Shown here: positions 1-12,058 of the stretch, in pieces | How the letters are laid out: each line of letters starts with the position of its first letter | Position numbering within the stretch: the stretch's first letter is position 1 | Source: Siphonodentalium dalli | Lineage: Eukaryota; Mollusca; Scaphopoda; Gadilida; Siphonodentaliidae | DNA: 64,000 nt | Direction of reading: 5' to 3' | Assembly: GCA_032622095.1 (NCBI GenBank) | Contig: CP136064.1 | Span: 128,637,605 to 128,701,604 of the forward strand | The notes under the pieces: model-generated | Told to the model about the DNA's origin: nothing | Database searches by the model: none | What the model saw: only the letters and a program-made list of their open reading frames with translations | Position numbers and translations under genes: made by a program

Positions 1-781
1 ATCCCAGCTCCATGTTGCATGAAATATGTCACTTTGTCGAGTCGAGATTGATTGGCATCCTTTACAATGATGAATTTCTCACGGGTAATCAATACGTATT
101 AACAAAGAAATATAAATAGTCACTGCGTTGTTTGTTCAATGCTATAAAGTTCTCCGTCAGAATATTAAAAAGTTCCCATATTTTTAACGGGTTGAATATG
201 ATCTCTACGGTAGCCAGAGTATAAATTAATGACAATCATGATCTAATACTTGACGACCCATTCCTATATTCGATCAGAAAGAAATATGATCAGATATACT
301 GCAAATCATGCAATTTACTACGATAATGATGTTGGGTTGAAATTTAAATACAATTGCATCTCAACATAATTACTTATTATATAAGTAATATTATGTTCCT
401 TTCTTACCCCCTCCCCCCACAATCGCACTATCGCCACGTCTCTGATAAATGCAGGGTGACCGTCCTATCATTAAATTATTGTCAACATAGACCATTGTTC
501 TCAAAGGGACACATACGATCAAATTGAAACCTCTTTATCGCGCACCGAAAATTATAGAGACGCTGGGGAAGCTTATTAACAAATACACCCGGAAATCCTC
601 GGCTGTTGTCGGTGGTTGCATTATCAAAAATGGCAGGTTGATTGTTTGGGACCCAAACAATACGATTTTGTTGTAATTTTCATGACTTGAATCGTCTTTT
701 TGGGACATATATTGGTCGTAGAAAGGTAGTTTGGGTATTTATCTACATATTTTGATACCGGCAAAATTTCAAAAGCGAATA
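1..781. other. AT-rich spacer, no gene seen
   Basis: I see no reading frame, RNA gene or clear repeat here. The sequence is AT-rich with a short C-rich patch near 407-419. Confidence 0.5.
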
Positions 782-789
782 TTACTTTG

Positions 790-963
790 TGTATTTTGGA
801 GCCAAACCGCCATGTGGCTTTAAGTTAATTTTTATCATCCATTCATGGTAACATAGTTTGTTTACTCGTGGAATCACACATGTTGCCCTGCGCTGCACCT
901 GCTCAAGCTTTGCACTGGTATTTCGCAAGGAGTATTGCAGTATTCCAGAACTGGTCGGACCAT
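790..963 (-). pseudogene. LINE ORF2 C-terminal fossil (CR1-like)
   Basis: Read on the minus strand, the first part (about 963-930) gives MVRPVLEYCNT. After a one-base shift it continues as KLEQVQRRATCVIPRVNKL and CYHEWMIKINLKP. The order 'VRPxLEY, then LExxQRRAT, then L(C/S)Yxx(R/W)' is the usual arrangement in the region after the reverse-transcriptase domain of CR1/jockey-type LINE ORF2 proteins. Only this short stretch is recognisable; no catalytic domain, 3' tail or target-site duplication is visible. At least one frameshift makes it a dead fragment. Family-level assignment to CR1-like is from memory of the motif; the identification as a LINE tail is fairly secure because a second independent fossil of the same region occurs at 48238-48800. 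Confidence 0.62.
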
Positions 964-1390
964 ACCGGCATACTGGTATATTATCATAATTCACACACGT
1001 GAATCTCAGATCATACGTATACATCTAATACCTTTGCGTCACATTTGTATTAACTGGGAAATCAAAAAAATCAAAGTACACGGTCCGCGGGACCACAAGA
1101 ACATATATTACTATAAGCTATCTATTCAACGTGTTGTTAATTATAAGCGCTCATTATTAAAATTAATCGCTTTGGTTTGATCAAAACATCCTTGCAAAAT
1201 TGCCATCCAAAGTATCCTTGTACATACGTAGTTTCGAAGTTCATACGCAGTTTATTAACTAACAGGCTATAAGCACATTTTTCATCATAAACAGAGATAA
1301 TTACATTAACAACATTTATTTGGATTGAGAATACAGCCTATTCGCAGCATGGTTTGAAGTACTGTCCATATTATAGAGTACTAGTAATAT
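964..1390. other. Spacer, nothing recognised
   Basis: AT-rich sequence without a supported gene. It may include decayed flanks of the LINE fossil just upstream. Confidence 0.4.
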
Positions 1391-1452
1391 AAATAAAGAG
1401 CGTTTCGTGCTATTATGCCATGATTGTTGGAAAATAATAAAGAGCGTTTCGC
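1391..1452. repeat. Paired 'ATAAAGAGCG' motif, partial repeat copy
   Basis: Two AATAAAGAGCGTTTCG blocks stand about 51 bases apart (near 1393 and 1437). The same pair, as ACGCTCTTTAT blocks spaced 40-50 bases, lies inside the 433-bp repeat at 2681-3113 and its partner at 62958-63390, and again at 11906-11960. It is probably a fragment of that family. Confidence 0.5.
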
Positions 1453-2680
1453 TCGGTGCTTGCATGCGTTGATGTATTACATGCGTGAATGATTATGGGG
1501 AAATGGTCGGTTTCACAGAATAAGATGATTCAAATGGACGCATACTGTATTTGAACCTAATACCAGCGAACATACGCCCTGCCGCAAGGGGCCTATCTCC
1601 ACAGTTATGTTGTACTAGCTGATGTGATCGCCTCCGTCTGGGCAGAATATACCGTGTGACAGAAAGAAAAAACTAATGTTCGATTGGTCCAGAAACATGC
1701 CTATATGAGCGCATATGAGCGAGGTCAAGGTCAAGGACGCGATCGCACGTGAAATTTGGAGCCGCCCATATTGTTCCCGGGATCAAAGCAGGCCTATACA
1801 TACCAAATTATAGTCTGATCGGTCGAGCAATTTTCGAGTCTATAACACATATATGCATATATACATACACACAGACATAAGTTCCAAAAATATTTAATAG
1901 ATAAGTCCCTTTAATAACTGAAGTAATATATTGGAGCTCGTCATGTTTGTATATAAATATGCATTGGAAGCATGCAGCTATGCGAGTATGGAAATTCGCC
2001 CGAAAACAATATTAAAGATCGCACCGAGTACGCATATAACCCACTACGGATTATCGCCCTTTCATTACAATATCCTAATTATGTCTATCGCCAGACAACG
2101 TACATTGACATATATCATACACAGAACCAGTATTTTCTGCGCATAGCTGTAAAATATGGACGAGAGCCAGTCTAAATACGCGGGAACTTATTAACTTTCT
2201 ACTTAATATCGACTCAAGATTGTTTTATGAAACGCGTTCTTGAAACTAAAAAGAAATATAAATAGAATCCACTCTATACGTCTTAGATTAGTCCATCTTA
2301 AGATAATCTTAAGTCCTTTCTTCATGAAACTGGGCCAGATATGTGGACAAATTTGTGCAGATGTCAAAAGGTCAAACTGCATCAATCAAGATCAATATAT
2401 ATCAATATATTATTGTAGATATCGGCCATTTGAAAGATGTTATTTTCGGCATTTTTCTACATTCACTTTATTCAAGTGAAGTTGGTGCTGATATAAAAAT
2501 GGAACTTTTGTTGAATTCGTTAAAAAATGGCCGCCGAAATTCTCAAAAGTTGAATTCTCTTTAAATAACAATCATGTCTGCTGATAAAGTTCAGCCATAA
2601 ACACGTTTAAGTGTATAAGCTATTCAAGGTGTATTCATGATTCCAGATCTCAAGTTGCAACAACAACAACAACATAAAAA
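1453..2680. other. Spacer, nothing recognised
   Basis: No supported gene. Short open frames on both strands are 60-80 codons, with compositions expected by chance in AT-rich DNA. A GAGCGAGGTCAAGGTCAAGG stretch near 1719 is the only local repeat noted. Confidence 0.4.
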
Positions 2681-3113
2681 CATTAAAACGCATACAGTTT
2701 CGTTCATTTATACCATGACCATCGCGTAAACAGCATGTTATCATAAAGATTTACTATATTTTACCTAAGCAAGAGCCTGATTGTGTTACAGAAGACAACA
2801 CAATGCTGCTGGCTAATCACACACAAATGGCATAAACGCTCTTTATTCGTTCCATATCAGGAATTCACCAACAAAGAACGCTCTTTATGTTTACCATCAT
2901 AATATAAACAAACACCAGAAACGTAACTTTTTATGCTTTTGTTTACATAACAATGGTCAAAATATGACAATAACATACTGTTTATGCGATATTTCTCATT
3001 TGTATACGGACAAAGTCTGTCTACATTTTGTTGTTCTTTCTGTTTGTGGCGGTTTTTGACGGGTGGAAATATTTTCACACGATACCCACCGCCAAGGCCA
3101 ACCGTACCTTTAA
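2681..3113 (-). repeat. 433-bp dispersed repeat, copy A
   Basis: This segment is the reverse complement of 62958-63390 over its whole length. Shared landmarks in order are ATTAAAACGCATACA, TCGCGTAAAC, GGCTAATCACACA, the two CGCTCTTTAT blocks, GTTTACCATCATAATATA, TTTTTATGCTTTGTTTACATAACAA, and the GATACCCACC...CCGTA.ACCTTTAA end. Orientation is assigned arbitrarily relative to copy B. No long terminal inverted repeat or duplication was found, so the class is unknown: a SINE, MITE or fragment of a larger element are all possible. An open frame on the minus strand overlaps it but is not kept in copy B. Confidence 0.75.
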
Positions 3114-5798
3114 CAGCGCTTTGTTCTACTGTTACCAAATATGGGGCATATCAACTACACTTATTGATACTAAAACAATGTGAATTTATTATAGAAAATA
3201 GCATAATACATGTGGTTGGAAGAGAAACGGCGACCAACCAACTAATCATGCAGTATGGCGTAATTACTAACAAGGGCATTATATTAATTGAAAGCATGTA
3301 CAAGCATTGAATTACAGCAAAATATGTGAAATGTTAACCACCTGGTCGACCATGTAAGTTTTCTTTCGTTTATTCAAGTCTGATAGGAATATTGCCCTGG
3401 AAGAGCAACTTCAATCCAATTCACATTTTCCTTAAGTTTATTTTTACAACCTCGTTTGTAACTGCCACAAACAACATGAGCGGGAGCAGGTTTCTTGTCT
3501 GACATTCATGTATAAGAAGTACGTTATCCTTAAAACACCAAGCATACAATCATGCTGATGTTCGCCACCATGCAGCCAACACCCACAACTATAACTAGCG
3601 AACAATCAATATTTATGATGCATTAAACATTAATTGAGTGTGAACATGTTTATGTCAAACCCAAATCCTTTGTTCCATTTAAGATGTTAAGATGTGTGAA
3701 TAAAAAGTCATAAAACGTTGCTGCCTTTAAGTATTTATCAGCGGTTGGTGGGTTGCTCCACATTATATCATCAATAGCTGGTGATGATGTTTGCCATGGA
3801 GAATAGCTGAACTACCCATAGTAGCCGACCATAAACATTCTGTCTATTTCCTGGTAGGATGTCTCCAGGTAGTCCATCTTTGGCATCTATAGATGTGAAC
3901 AGACCTGGTTAATTGTATCCAAATGACGCAACACCTCTATTTATCGGATTACTCAATAGCAAAATTGTTCAACGCCATTGAAAGAGGATGTACTTGTTAG
4001 TTTTATATTAGTATTAAATATTTGAACATTGTCTGAGCTCAGATAATTAAGTAAAGCTGTTCAAATGTTCACCCGCGCAGGTTTCACCTATTGTTATTTC
4101 GTCACCGAATTTCGTATCTAACGCAAGGCTATGCTGAAAAGACACTATAGCATTCACAAAAAAATTGACGACGTGACTCTGCGGCTGACACAAGTATCGA
4201 AGATAATCGGTATTTTGCTTGAAGTTTGAGTGTTTCAGCACTTTCGCCTTCAGGGACATTATTTCGACCATTAGCATTGGGATACATACATTTAAATAAT
4301 GCCATTACCTCTCAAGATTCTGATCAGAGCTTTGCCATCCCAATACGCGAAACATCGCATTATTAGCACAACCAGCTACACGGCCTCAACAATCACCCAG
4401 TATAAGTGGCCATTACATTTAAGAAAGGTCATGTATGTGTGTGATGTTGTGGTCCACATGGTCTGGGGAAGAAACGGCGCAGTTCACTAGATATAAGCTT
4501 GAATTCGATGTTGTTCAGTGGCTTCCAACACACAGGTAATAACGGCGGGGTCATGCAACATTTGTTCGACTGCTTGTGTATAACACATAGGTTGGACTAT
4601 AAACCAGTCTCTACAATTCGATTAAGGAAACAGCATACTAGTTGGTATAGAACTAACTGACGGCTTCGCAGATACATTTTAACAATAACATATTCTGTGT
4701 GTATATCTGGTTATTCATATCTCAGACTGGGCGATTGCGAAGGACACATGTTTTATTTTGGGTTGGCATCGTTCTTGTTGGACTTCAATTACGGAATATC
4801 CCAACCAACTTATTGCTAGTTGGCATGCATAATTGAAGGTTACTGTATAAGTATAAGTAACACTTTGCCTAACTGTGTTCTCCGCAGACTGAACCGAATG
4901 TCACGAATGTCACGGAATACCCATACGTGTCTATATTATCATGAATAGGAGCAATCATCTCGAATAACTCAACTCCTGAATACTAATTTGACTGAGGAGC
5001 AAGGATGATCATTGGTACGGTTTTCGGGTGGTTTTCTGTGTCAGCACAATGCATGCTCAACAACAGCATAAGTATCTTTGGAATTCAATCATTGGAAGTC
5101 AATTTGTTGAATAATTATATTTTCAACTGATAGTATATAAACTGTTATAAAGCTCATAAAGACATATTGTGTACTTATTTCACTATACTTCAAACTGATA
5201 TTTTATGACTACACCCATTTGAAGAGTGTAACATTAAAATATTATTGTCGAAAAATTCAACTGTTATAATGTACCATTTCGTAAAACACGACATTTAAAC
5301 TACGCAAAAATATAAACACACAGTCCGTCACTCGTCCCGTCACTCGTCCCGAACAAATCGCCGATAAACAATCGAGAATGATTTTGCTAACGAGTGTCAC
5401 TATATTTGATTTATTTGATAGAATGTCGGACATTGTGTGTTGGAAATTTTGATACAACATTAATTAAAATACCTGAAATAAGCAGATCTATTCGCAGTAC
5501 GCCCCAGCGGAGTGTTTCATATCACTTTAATAAACCTTGCTGCTACATGAGTTGCTCCCGGCCATAGGGAAACATGCGAGGTTTCCATGCAAAAAGGTGC
5601 AATACTTAACCCTACCCCTAAAACTAGAGCACTTATTTTAAACTAGCGGGCAGCCTTATTTGAACCTAATTTATAAGAGAACGCATGATGATTTCAAACT
5701 TGGTACCTTTAGTATGTTGAAACCAAGTTTGTTATGTTTTTGATGTAGAACCACATATTGACTGGAATAATTCCACAACATGACTTTGTATCTTCTGA
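3114..5798. other. Spacer, no gene seen
   Basis: About 2.7 kb of AT-rich DNA with only short chance reading frames. A GGAGTGTTTCATATCACTTT string near 5511 recurs with one change in both copies of the duplication at 61.4-62.4 kb, so a decayed dispersed repeat probably lies around 5480-5550. Confidence 0.4.
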
Positions 5799-5900
5799 TT
5801 GTATCGGGTCATACATGCCATGTGTGGTGGAATGACCCTGAGTCCCTGGCGGGTTGTATCGGGTCATACATATGCCATGTGTGGTGGCATGACCCTGACG
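5799..5900. repeat. 55-bp direct duplication with internal inverted repeat
   Basis: The block starting TTGTATCGGGTCATACAT at 5799 is repeated at 5854 with a 2-base insertion and one substitution. Each unit contains GGGTCAT and ATGACCC, which could pair as a short hairpin. Confidence 0.7.
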
Positions 5901-6926
5901 TAATATGCTGAAGACTATGGGATTCCGTGCTATTTGTTAAAATATTATTATATCGAACGCGTATAGCTGTTATAGATGGTCTTGGTTCACCCATATTGAG
6001 TTCCAACCACGAGGAAACCTATATTATTGCTGATGATTTTGTCATATGGCCTGACACATGCTCGGGATAATATTTCAGATTTCATAATTTGCTCACGTAC
6101 GAACAATGTTTTTGATTACAAGGGCAATCAAAATATTATACTACAAATTCGGTCACTGGAAGTGATTAGATACGGGAATCGAGAACGGAAATGAACGCAA
6201 CGTTTGAGATGCCACGTCTGATAAACAATTACAGGCAGGAATAATTTATATTTTCACTTGCGATAGGGACACAGGAACCACTTTGTCTACTCTCACTCAT
6301 TTTTACTCAAATAATACGATTCGTGGCGTCATTTAGAATGACGAGGGAATGCGAATGGGAAATTATGATGGCTTGGGCCACAGTTGAAGTTGCCACAACA
6401 TCTCTGATTACAAGCCAGAGATATATGGATGTCCCTTAATGACATCTTATTTCCTTCAACGAATTCTTAATAACATAGTGATGAAAATTGCATGCGGCTA
6501 TTGGGAGACTCAGAATTTGAGTTACATTCTGTGAGTTGTAATTTTGTATGCGTTCCCGATATCCCCTGTACGACAATATTTTATGATTTATGTGAAAACA
6601 AATTCGCTTCATAGGAACTACCAAATCATAAATAATGATGCAGTCGGGAAAGCGAGCTCACCAGATCTATTTGTATCAGTGATTCATATGACAGGGATAC
6701 AGAATAGCGAGAGAGTTCATGTCAGAAAAACTCTGTCCCGTTCGAGCATAGGAGATGTAATACTTCTGATGTTCGGCCGATCGATGTCCTATCTTGATGT
6801 CAACGGAGGATCCCCGTCTCCTGTTTATTGGAAAAGTCATGAAAAAAAGTGTTATCTAAGATTTTTCTTGCTTTGGATTTTGATAGAATAGCAATAAAAA
6901 CGAGCTAATTGATAATACCGTCCAGG
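5901..6926. other. Spacer, nothing supported
   Basis: The longest open frame is about 115 codons on the plus strand near 6544-6891. Its composition and lack of any recognisable motif do not support calling a gene. Confidence 0.35.
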
Positions 6927-7029
6927 CCACAGGTCCCCAGAACAAAATTTGACCCCACCCCAATAGTACTTAATGCTATAGAATTAAGTACTATTGGGGT
7001 GGGTCAATTTTTGCTCTGGGGACCTGTGG
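6927..7029. repeat. Near-perfect 103-bp foldback
   Basis: Arms of about 48 bases run from CCACAGGTCCCCAG inward to CAATAGTACTTAAT and return as ATTAAGTACTATTG to CTGGGGACCTGTGG, around an 8-base loop (6975-6982). Only a few mismatches are seen, so the hairpin is young or conserved. It resembles a miniature foldback transposon; no target-site duplication is evident. Confidence 0.85.
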
Positions 7030-7170
7030 GAATCACTGAACTAAATGGTTTCCCATAGGCGACAGTGTTAACGTTTCGGCCAAATTCACTGAATTGAAGC
7101 CTGCAGGGCATACCAGTGATGTTTACTCAGCTAGATTGACACCAGTTGATCACGAAAATGCAAGAAAAAT

Positions 7171-7475
7171 CATAGGTCATGTGTTTACTTTTTAAAATAA
7201 ATCCCAAAGTCTACGACAGGGCTATCTCACAGCCAAATTTGATCTGGAAAAACCCAGAACTACAGCAGTTAGTTAAATAAATTTCCCGCTCACAAAAATT
7301 CATTCACCAGTTTAAATTATTTAGATATTATGTACAAATCAAATAAACGCGATGTCATCCTTTAATAACGTGTCGCATGTATCAGGTGAAGGTCATTCTT
7401 CAGTTACCTTCACCTTTAGTATTCCACGGTGTACTCGCTCCCCGGTTCTAGAACACATTTAGCTCCCCGATTCCT
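7171..7475 (+). repeat. Direct repeat pair, copy 1
   Basis: The block from CATAGGTCATGTGTTTAC to CTCCCCGATTCCT is repeated in the same orientation at 8345-8660. An internal 10-bp stem (AGGTGAAGGT at 7384, ACCTTCACCT at 7406) is kept in both copies. The two copies could be the ends of a short non-autonomous element or simply two insertions of one dispersed repeat; neither has the TG...CA ends expected of an LTR. Confidence 0.8.
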
Positions 7476-8344
7476 ATATATATATATATGTATATGTGTG
7501 AAACACATTGTTTCTTATAGTATTTTATCAAAATATAGACCTTACTGAAATCAAAAATGGATTATATCGAGCAGTAGTGGTTTATTTTTCCAATATGAGG
7601 CATCATGAAAATTAGTGTCAATCCTCAAAATAAAGCCAATTTTTTTTTTTTTTTTTTCAATTTTACTAGCTGATGCATCTCGTATAACTGAAGTATGCCC
7701 TTATATACCAGAATATTACTAAATTGAAGAGGAAATGTTAATATATATTTTGAGAGGGATATCTTGTCCAATTTTAAACACTTTTCATGCAGAATTTGGT
7801 AATTTATGATAAACATTTACCAAAATTAACAGAAAATTTAAATAAAAAATACTTTAATAGCAATATAAAGCAACCATAAGTCAATTTAAATATCTAAACA
7901 TAACGATACAACATCAGACACAGCCTCAGGCATGACATTTTACCAGATGACAGGGCATACTGTCTGTGTAACAAACCTGCCATGACAATTTTGCACGACA
8001 GTAACTCTAGTGGTGGTGCAATCATCCCCCCCCCCCCGACTTGGGGTGGGGCTATGGTCTCCGATAAGACTACTGGGTGCCGGAAAAGCTTAATTGGGTC
8101 AACTGTCACCTTTTCCCAATGGGGGGGGGGGGGGGGGGCTAACACTCCTCAAAATTGTGGGGAGGGGGGCTTTAGACCCCCGACCCCCTAATGGTACCTG
8201 ATGTCCATGCAAAATTCCCAGATTTATCACTCTCTTTACTATCTACAGGCGAATCCATGGGTTTCTTCTTTAAATATGTCCAAAATGTGGTCATTATCAT
8301 TTGAAAATAAGAAAATATGGAATTAACAACTTATCATGGCGAGA
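7476..8344. other. Interval between direct repeats, with T, C and G homopolymers
   Basis: This stretch holds a short (AT)n run at 7477-7489, a T run at about 7640-7658, a C run near 8027-8038 and an 18-base G run at 8121-8138. No gene, primer-binding site or polypurine tract that would prove an LTR element was identified. Confidence 0.5.
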
Positions 8345-8660
8345 CATAGGTCATGTGTTTACTTTTTAAAATAAATCTCCAAGTCTACGACAGGCTATCT
8401 CACAGCCAAAGTTGACCTGGAAAAACCCAGAACTACAGCAGCTAGTTAAATAAATTTCCCGCTCACAAAAATCCATTCCCACATTCATTCACCAGTTTAA
8501 ATTATTTAGATATTATGTACAAGTCAAATAAACGCGATGTCATCCTTTAATAACGTGTCGCATGTATCAGGTGAAGGTCATTCTTCAGTTACCTTCACCT
8601 TTAGTATTCCACGGTGTATTCGCTCCCCGGCTCTAGAACACATTTAGCTCCCTGATTCCT
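8345..8660 (+). repeat. Direct repeat pair, copy 2
   Basis: Second copy of the 7171-7475 block, offset 1174 bases. It differs by a few substitutions and an 11-base insertion near the CCCGCTCACAAAAAT site, where it has an extra CCATTCCCACA. The 10-bp stem is at 8569-8578 and 8591-8600. Confidence 0.8.
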
Positions 8661-9121
8661 GTGGCTCAGACAGTCATATCGACGGCAGTGGCCAACGGAT
8701 GCTACATTGGTCGTTATCCAACGGTTTATAGTATCAGCTTGTGAACAAATTAGTGTAAACAGTATTCTATTTTTTTCAAATAGGCACATAAATACATTTA
8801 GCACAATAAGACAAAAGAGATACAAGGATCTGTGCAGAAATTTGTACCGATACTAGGGTGTCAAGTCGATAAAACTTTCGACGGCGATTAAGACGATGTA
8901 TCTTCAAAACGTCTTGCACTAAACGTGTGTCAAAAGGGTTGTGAAACATCCGCTTAAGTGCTTATGTTTATTTATCGGATTAATATCGATCAGCGTATAT
9001 ATATTTTCACAAGTGCTGTATTTAAAGTTGTTACTATTTACAGTATAGTGTATATAGAAAGGACTTACATTTATTCTGTGTGCTTGTTTGTACGAGTTTA
9101 CATAGGTCCGAATCTACCTTC
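8661..9121. other. Spacer, nothing recognised
   Basis: AT-rich DNA with no gene I can support, leading into the minisatellite. Confidence 0.35.
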
Positions 9122-9364
9122 GATAGACTTACACTTAGCACACTTAGTACAATGACTAATGGTAGACTTACACTTAGTACAATGACTAATGGTAGACTTA
9201 CACTTAGTACAATGACTAATGGTAGACTTACACTTAGTACAATGACTAATGGTAGACTTACACTTAGTACAATGACTAATGGTAGACTTACACTTAGTAC
9301 AATGACTAATGGTAGACTTACACTTAGTACAATGACTAATGGTAGACTTACACTTAGTACAATG
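9122..9364. repeat. 30-bp minisatellite, seven identical units
   Basis: The unit GACTAATGGTAG plus ACTTACACTTAGTACAAT is present in seven identical tandem copies from 9151 to 9360, with a degenerate partial copy at 9122-9150. Because 30 is a multiple of three, the array stays open on both strands (decapeptides TLSTMTNGRL on plus, VIVLSVSLPL on minus). This is a consequence of period and composition, not evidence of a protein. Confidence 0.95.
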
Positions 9365-9747
9365 GCAATAGGAGTAAAATATAACTTTAAGACATAATTT
9401 AAAACTCTCTCAGCGAGACACATGACGATGATCGGAATCTTCACACGAACAGCACACAAAAATTACGAGAATTTAAACGTGATCACCAAGAAACCTTGTG
9501 CAAAATTTTATGATATACATTGTCGGTTACACATTGGTGCCCAAAATGTACGATCTAATATGCAAAAGTTGATAGAGATGTATAATACTAATGACCATCT
9601 CAGACTTCCAAACCCAGCATTTCTTTATAAATATAGGCCAACGCTCTGTCACTGCATTGACTTGTGACGATACGGCAATCTGACTCTTTTCTAGCTGGGG
9701 GTAATGGGAAAGAAATAAAATGAAGAAAAACAAATCCAATGTAGGCC

Positions 9748-9750
<3 letters not shown>
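9365..9750. other. Spacer, nothing recognised
   Basis: No supported gene between the minisatellite and the AT microsatellite. Confidence 0.35.

Positions 9751-9808
<58 letters not shown>
9751..9808. repeat. (AT)n microsatellite
   Basis: Nearly pure TA/AT dinucleotide run interrupted once by a C near its start. Confidence 0.95.
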
Positions 9809-9812
<4 letters not shown>

Positions 9813-10154
9813 GGCATGGTATAATACCTACGGCTAGATTAATGATGCTTTAGAATGATAAATATACAACATCGAAATTTTAAATAAATCGATCCAGGTT
9901 ACAAACATTTTGTTTGTGATACAATGCCAGACAAGTGATAAAAAGTACAGAACAAAGAACTATTAACAATTATTATCATAATACACCATGCACGGACTGA
10001 CGAGTGATGAATATATTGGATTGAATTATGGCCAAAAATTAAATTCCAATACATAACGCAAAACAACGAGCCTCATACATGCAACATAATCTGCAATATG
10101 GTCCGGACATTATCAAAGAAAGGTCAGATTCTACTGATATAATTATGAAATAGT

Positions 10155-10157
<3 letters not shown>

Positions 10158-10222
<65 letters not shown>
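10158..10222. repeat. (AT)n microsatellite
   Basis: Pure AT dinucleotide run directly abutting the GGTCA-rich repeat that starts near 10223, a pairing that suggests the AT run is part of the same element. Confidence 0.95.
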
Positions 10223-10224
<2 letters not shown>

Positions 10225-10560
10225 TAGAAGGTGACCCGACTTCGTCCGGGCTTTGACCAAAAATTTACCATTTCGAAGGTCAAAGTCAAGTGGGGTAACG
10301 ATTTGACCCGTCCAAAACACTGCCCGGACAAAAGTACCCGACAAAAGTACCCGTCGAAATCCATCCGGTTTTACCCGATTTGACCTCGAATTTATCATTT
10401 TGAAGGTCAAGGTCAGGTCGGGGTCACGACTCGATCCGTCCAATACACTCAGTGGACAAAAGTAACCCTACGTATCAAATTGCGTCGAAATCCCATCAAA
10501 ATTCGCGATTTGACCTTGAATTGACCCGATTTCAAGGTCAAGGTCACACCACACGGGCAA
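10223..10560. repeat. Three-unit ~125-bp repeat rich in AAGGTCA
   Basis: Three diverged units contain TTTGACC, then an AT-rich block, then (T/G)(T/C)(C/G)AAGGTCAA(A/G)GTCA, at about 10252-10290, 10378-10420 and 10507-10550. The spacers share CCGTCCAA.ACACT and GGACAAAAGTA. It is GC-richer than its surroundings and has no coding signal, which suggests an inserted repeat element of unknown class. Confidence 0.7.
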
Positions 10561-11905
10561 ATGAATAGGCTTATGAGACTCCCCATACGAAAGTACATTA
10601 AGTACAACAAGTAATATCACAACAAGAGAAACAAATACCAACATAGAACCAAGCAGTTTGAAACCAAATCATAAGTTTGATTCTCCATAAAACCAATCTG
10701 AATCCAAGGTTTGTGTGAGAACAAACACGACCTGGCTTAAATGTCATATCTAAATTTTAACAATCGGTCCACCCGTTTGGGGATGATTTAGGGAAGACTA
10801 GTTCAAGCATCACTCAAATTCCTTTGAAATACCAATGCACACACCCCTAGACTGTTTTCCTTTCAAATTTAGACTGTATTGTTGGCGGACAGGGTGTAAC
10901 TCTATTGCTCATATCACAAATAGGATAAACAAAGTATGGAACAAAAACTTTATAAATATAATTCGACATTTCCTTCAGACATCAGAACGCCTTGGGGCGT
11001 CTTAAATGTCGGTGAATCGACAATTGTAAACAGCATAACGTATTTACGAACTAATAGAACACTCCGAAACCACGACATCTCAAACGTACTAATAATTGTA
11101 GCATAGTATCACAGCACAATGTTTCCACAAGCACTCATAACTGTTTCCTAGAAGGCATTTAGTAAATCAAATAGGGAACCCAAAGGAACTATTTGGTTCC
11201 ATTTTTCTGTTCTATTCGGAGAACCAGATAGTAAAACAAAGTAGCTCAGATTGTTTCTCCTCTCAGGACAAAATTTAGAAACAAGTTTGGTTCCATGTGG
11301 AAATTGGTTCTTTATTTTGGTTCTTCGTGGATAATATAATAGGGAACTTGACCATTTATTGCATCTATTTTATATGTGTTTTTTCAACATGTGATACGAA
11401 GTTCAAACAAGACCTGCCACCGTACACACGCTCGTCATATGACCAGATCTGCTCTAAACTTCATACAATCGATTGGTCGTTAAGATGCGTGGTAGCTATT
11501 GTATTAACAGAAAGCACGACATTCAATTGGCGTGGAGTATTTTCTAATCTCAATCATTATGATCGCCCGCGAGACGAAAGCCATCGAGAAGTTATGATGA
11601 AATTGATGTGCGCACTCGGCATACAGACCTGACATGAGTCCGCATTAGTTCCCTGCGAATTTAGGCTTGAATAGAACTGGAGACGATTGTACTTGCAAAC
11701 ACGGTAACTTAAAATGCCCGGCCGATTTGACACATTATTGGTCAAAATTCCCAAAGCCAGATTTCCTATTACAGGAAAAAAGACAAAAGAGAAATTTAAA
11801 ATACTTCCAATCACAATTACTCGTATATCACAGGAATCGTGAAAATCCACTACGACATCTATCAGTAATACTTTGAAAACAAATACAAAAAATATATAAA
11901 CCGGA
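10561..11905. other. Spacer with GGTTCC-rich patches
   Basis: No supported gene. Patches near 11170-11225 and 11280-11335 are rich in GGTTCC/GGTTCTT, and a similar patch occurs near 12662-12760 (shared TTCNTTATTTTGGTTC-like string). They may be decayed ends of one element, but no boundary could be defined. Confidence 0.35.
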
Positions 11906-11960
11906 AAAGCTCTTTATTATCTGCCGATTTTGTGAAACGAAAACACGAACGCTCTTTATC
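11906..11960. repeat. Paired 'GCTCTTTAT' motif, partial repeat copy
   Basis: AAAGCTCTTTAT at 11906 and GAACGCTCTTTATC at 11947 reproduce the spacing of the two blocks in the 433-bp dispersed repeat. The flanking sequence is too diverged to align by eye. Confidence 0.45.
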
Positions 11961-12058
11961 TTTAACTTTGTATGGAAATTTTTGTTCGCCTCACAAAAAT
12001 TCAAACGTGCTAAAACTTCCTCTTTTAAAAGTCGATATCTGACCACCAAAAAAGCCTC

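Noticed and set aside
7171..8660. Complete LTR retrotransposon
   Set aside because: The repeats lack TG...CA ends, no primer-binding site or polypurine tract was found, and the interior does not code.
9034..9459. 141-codon minus-strand protein with VIVLSVSLPL repeats
   Set aside because: Both strands of the 30-bp minisatellite are open, the units are identical at DNA level, and nothing outside the array looks coding.
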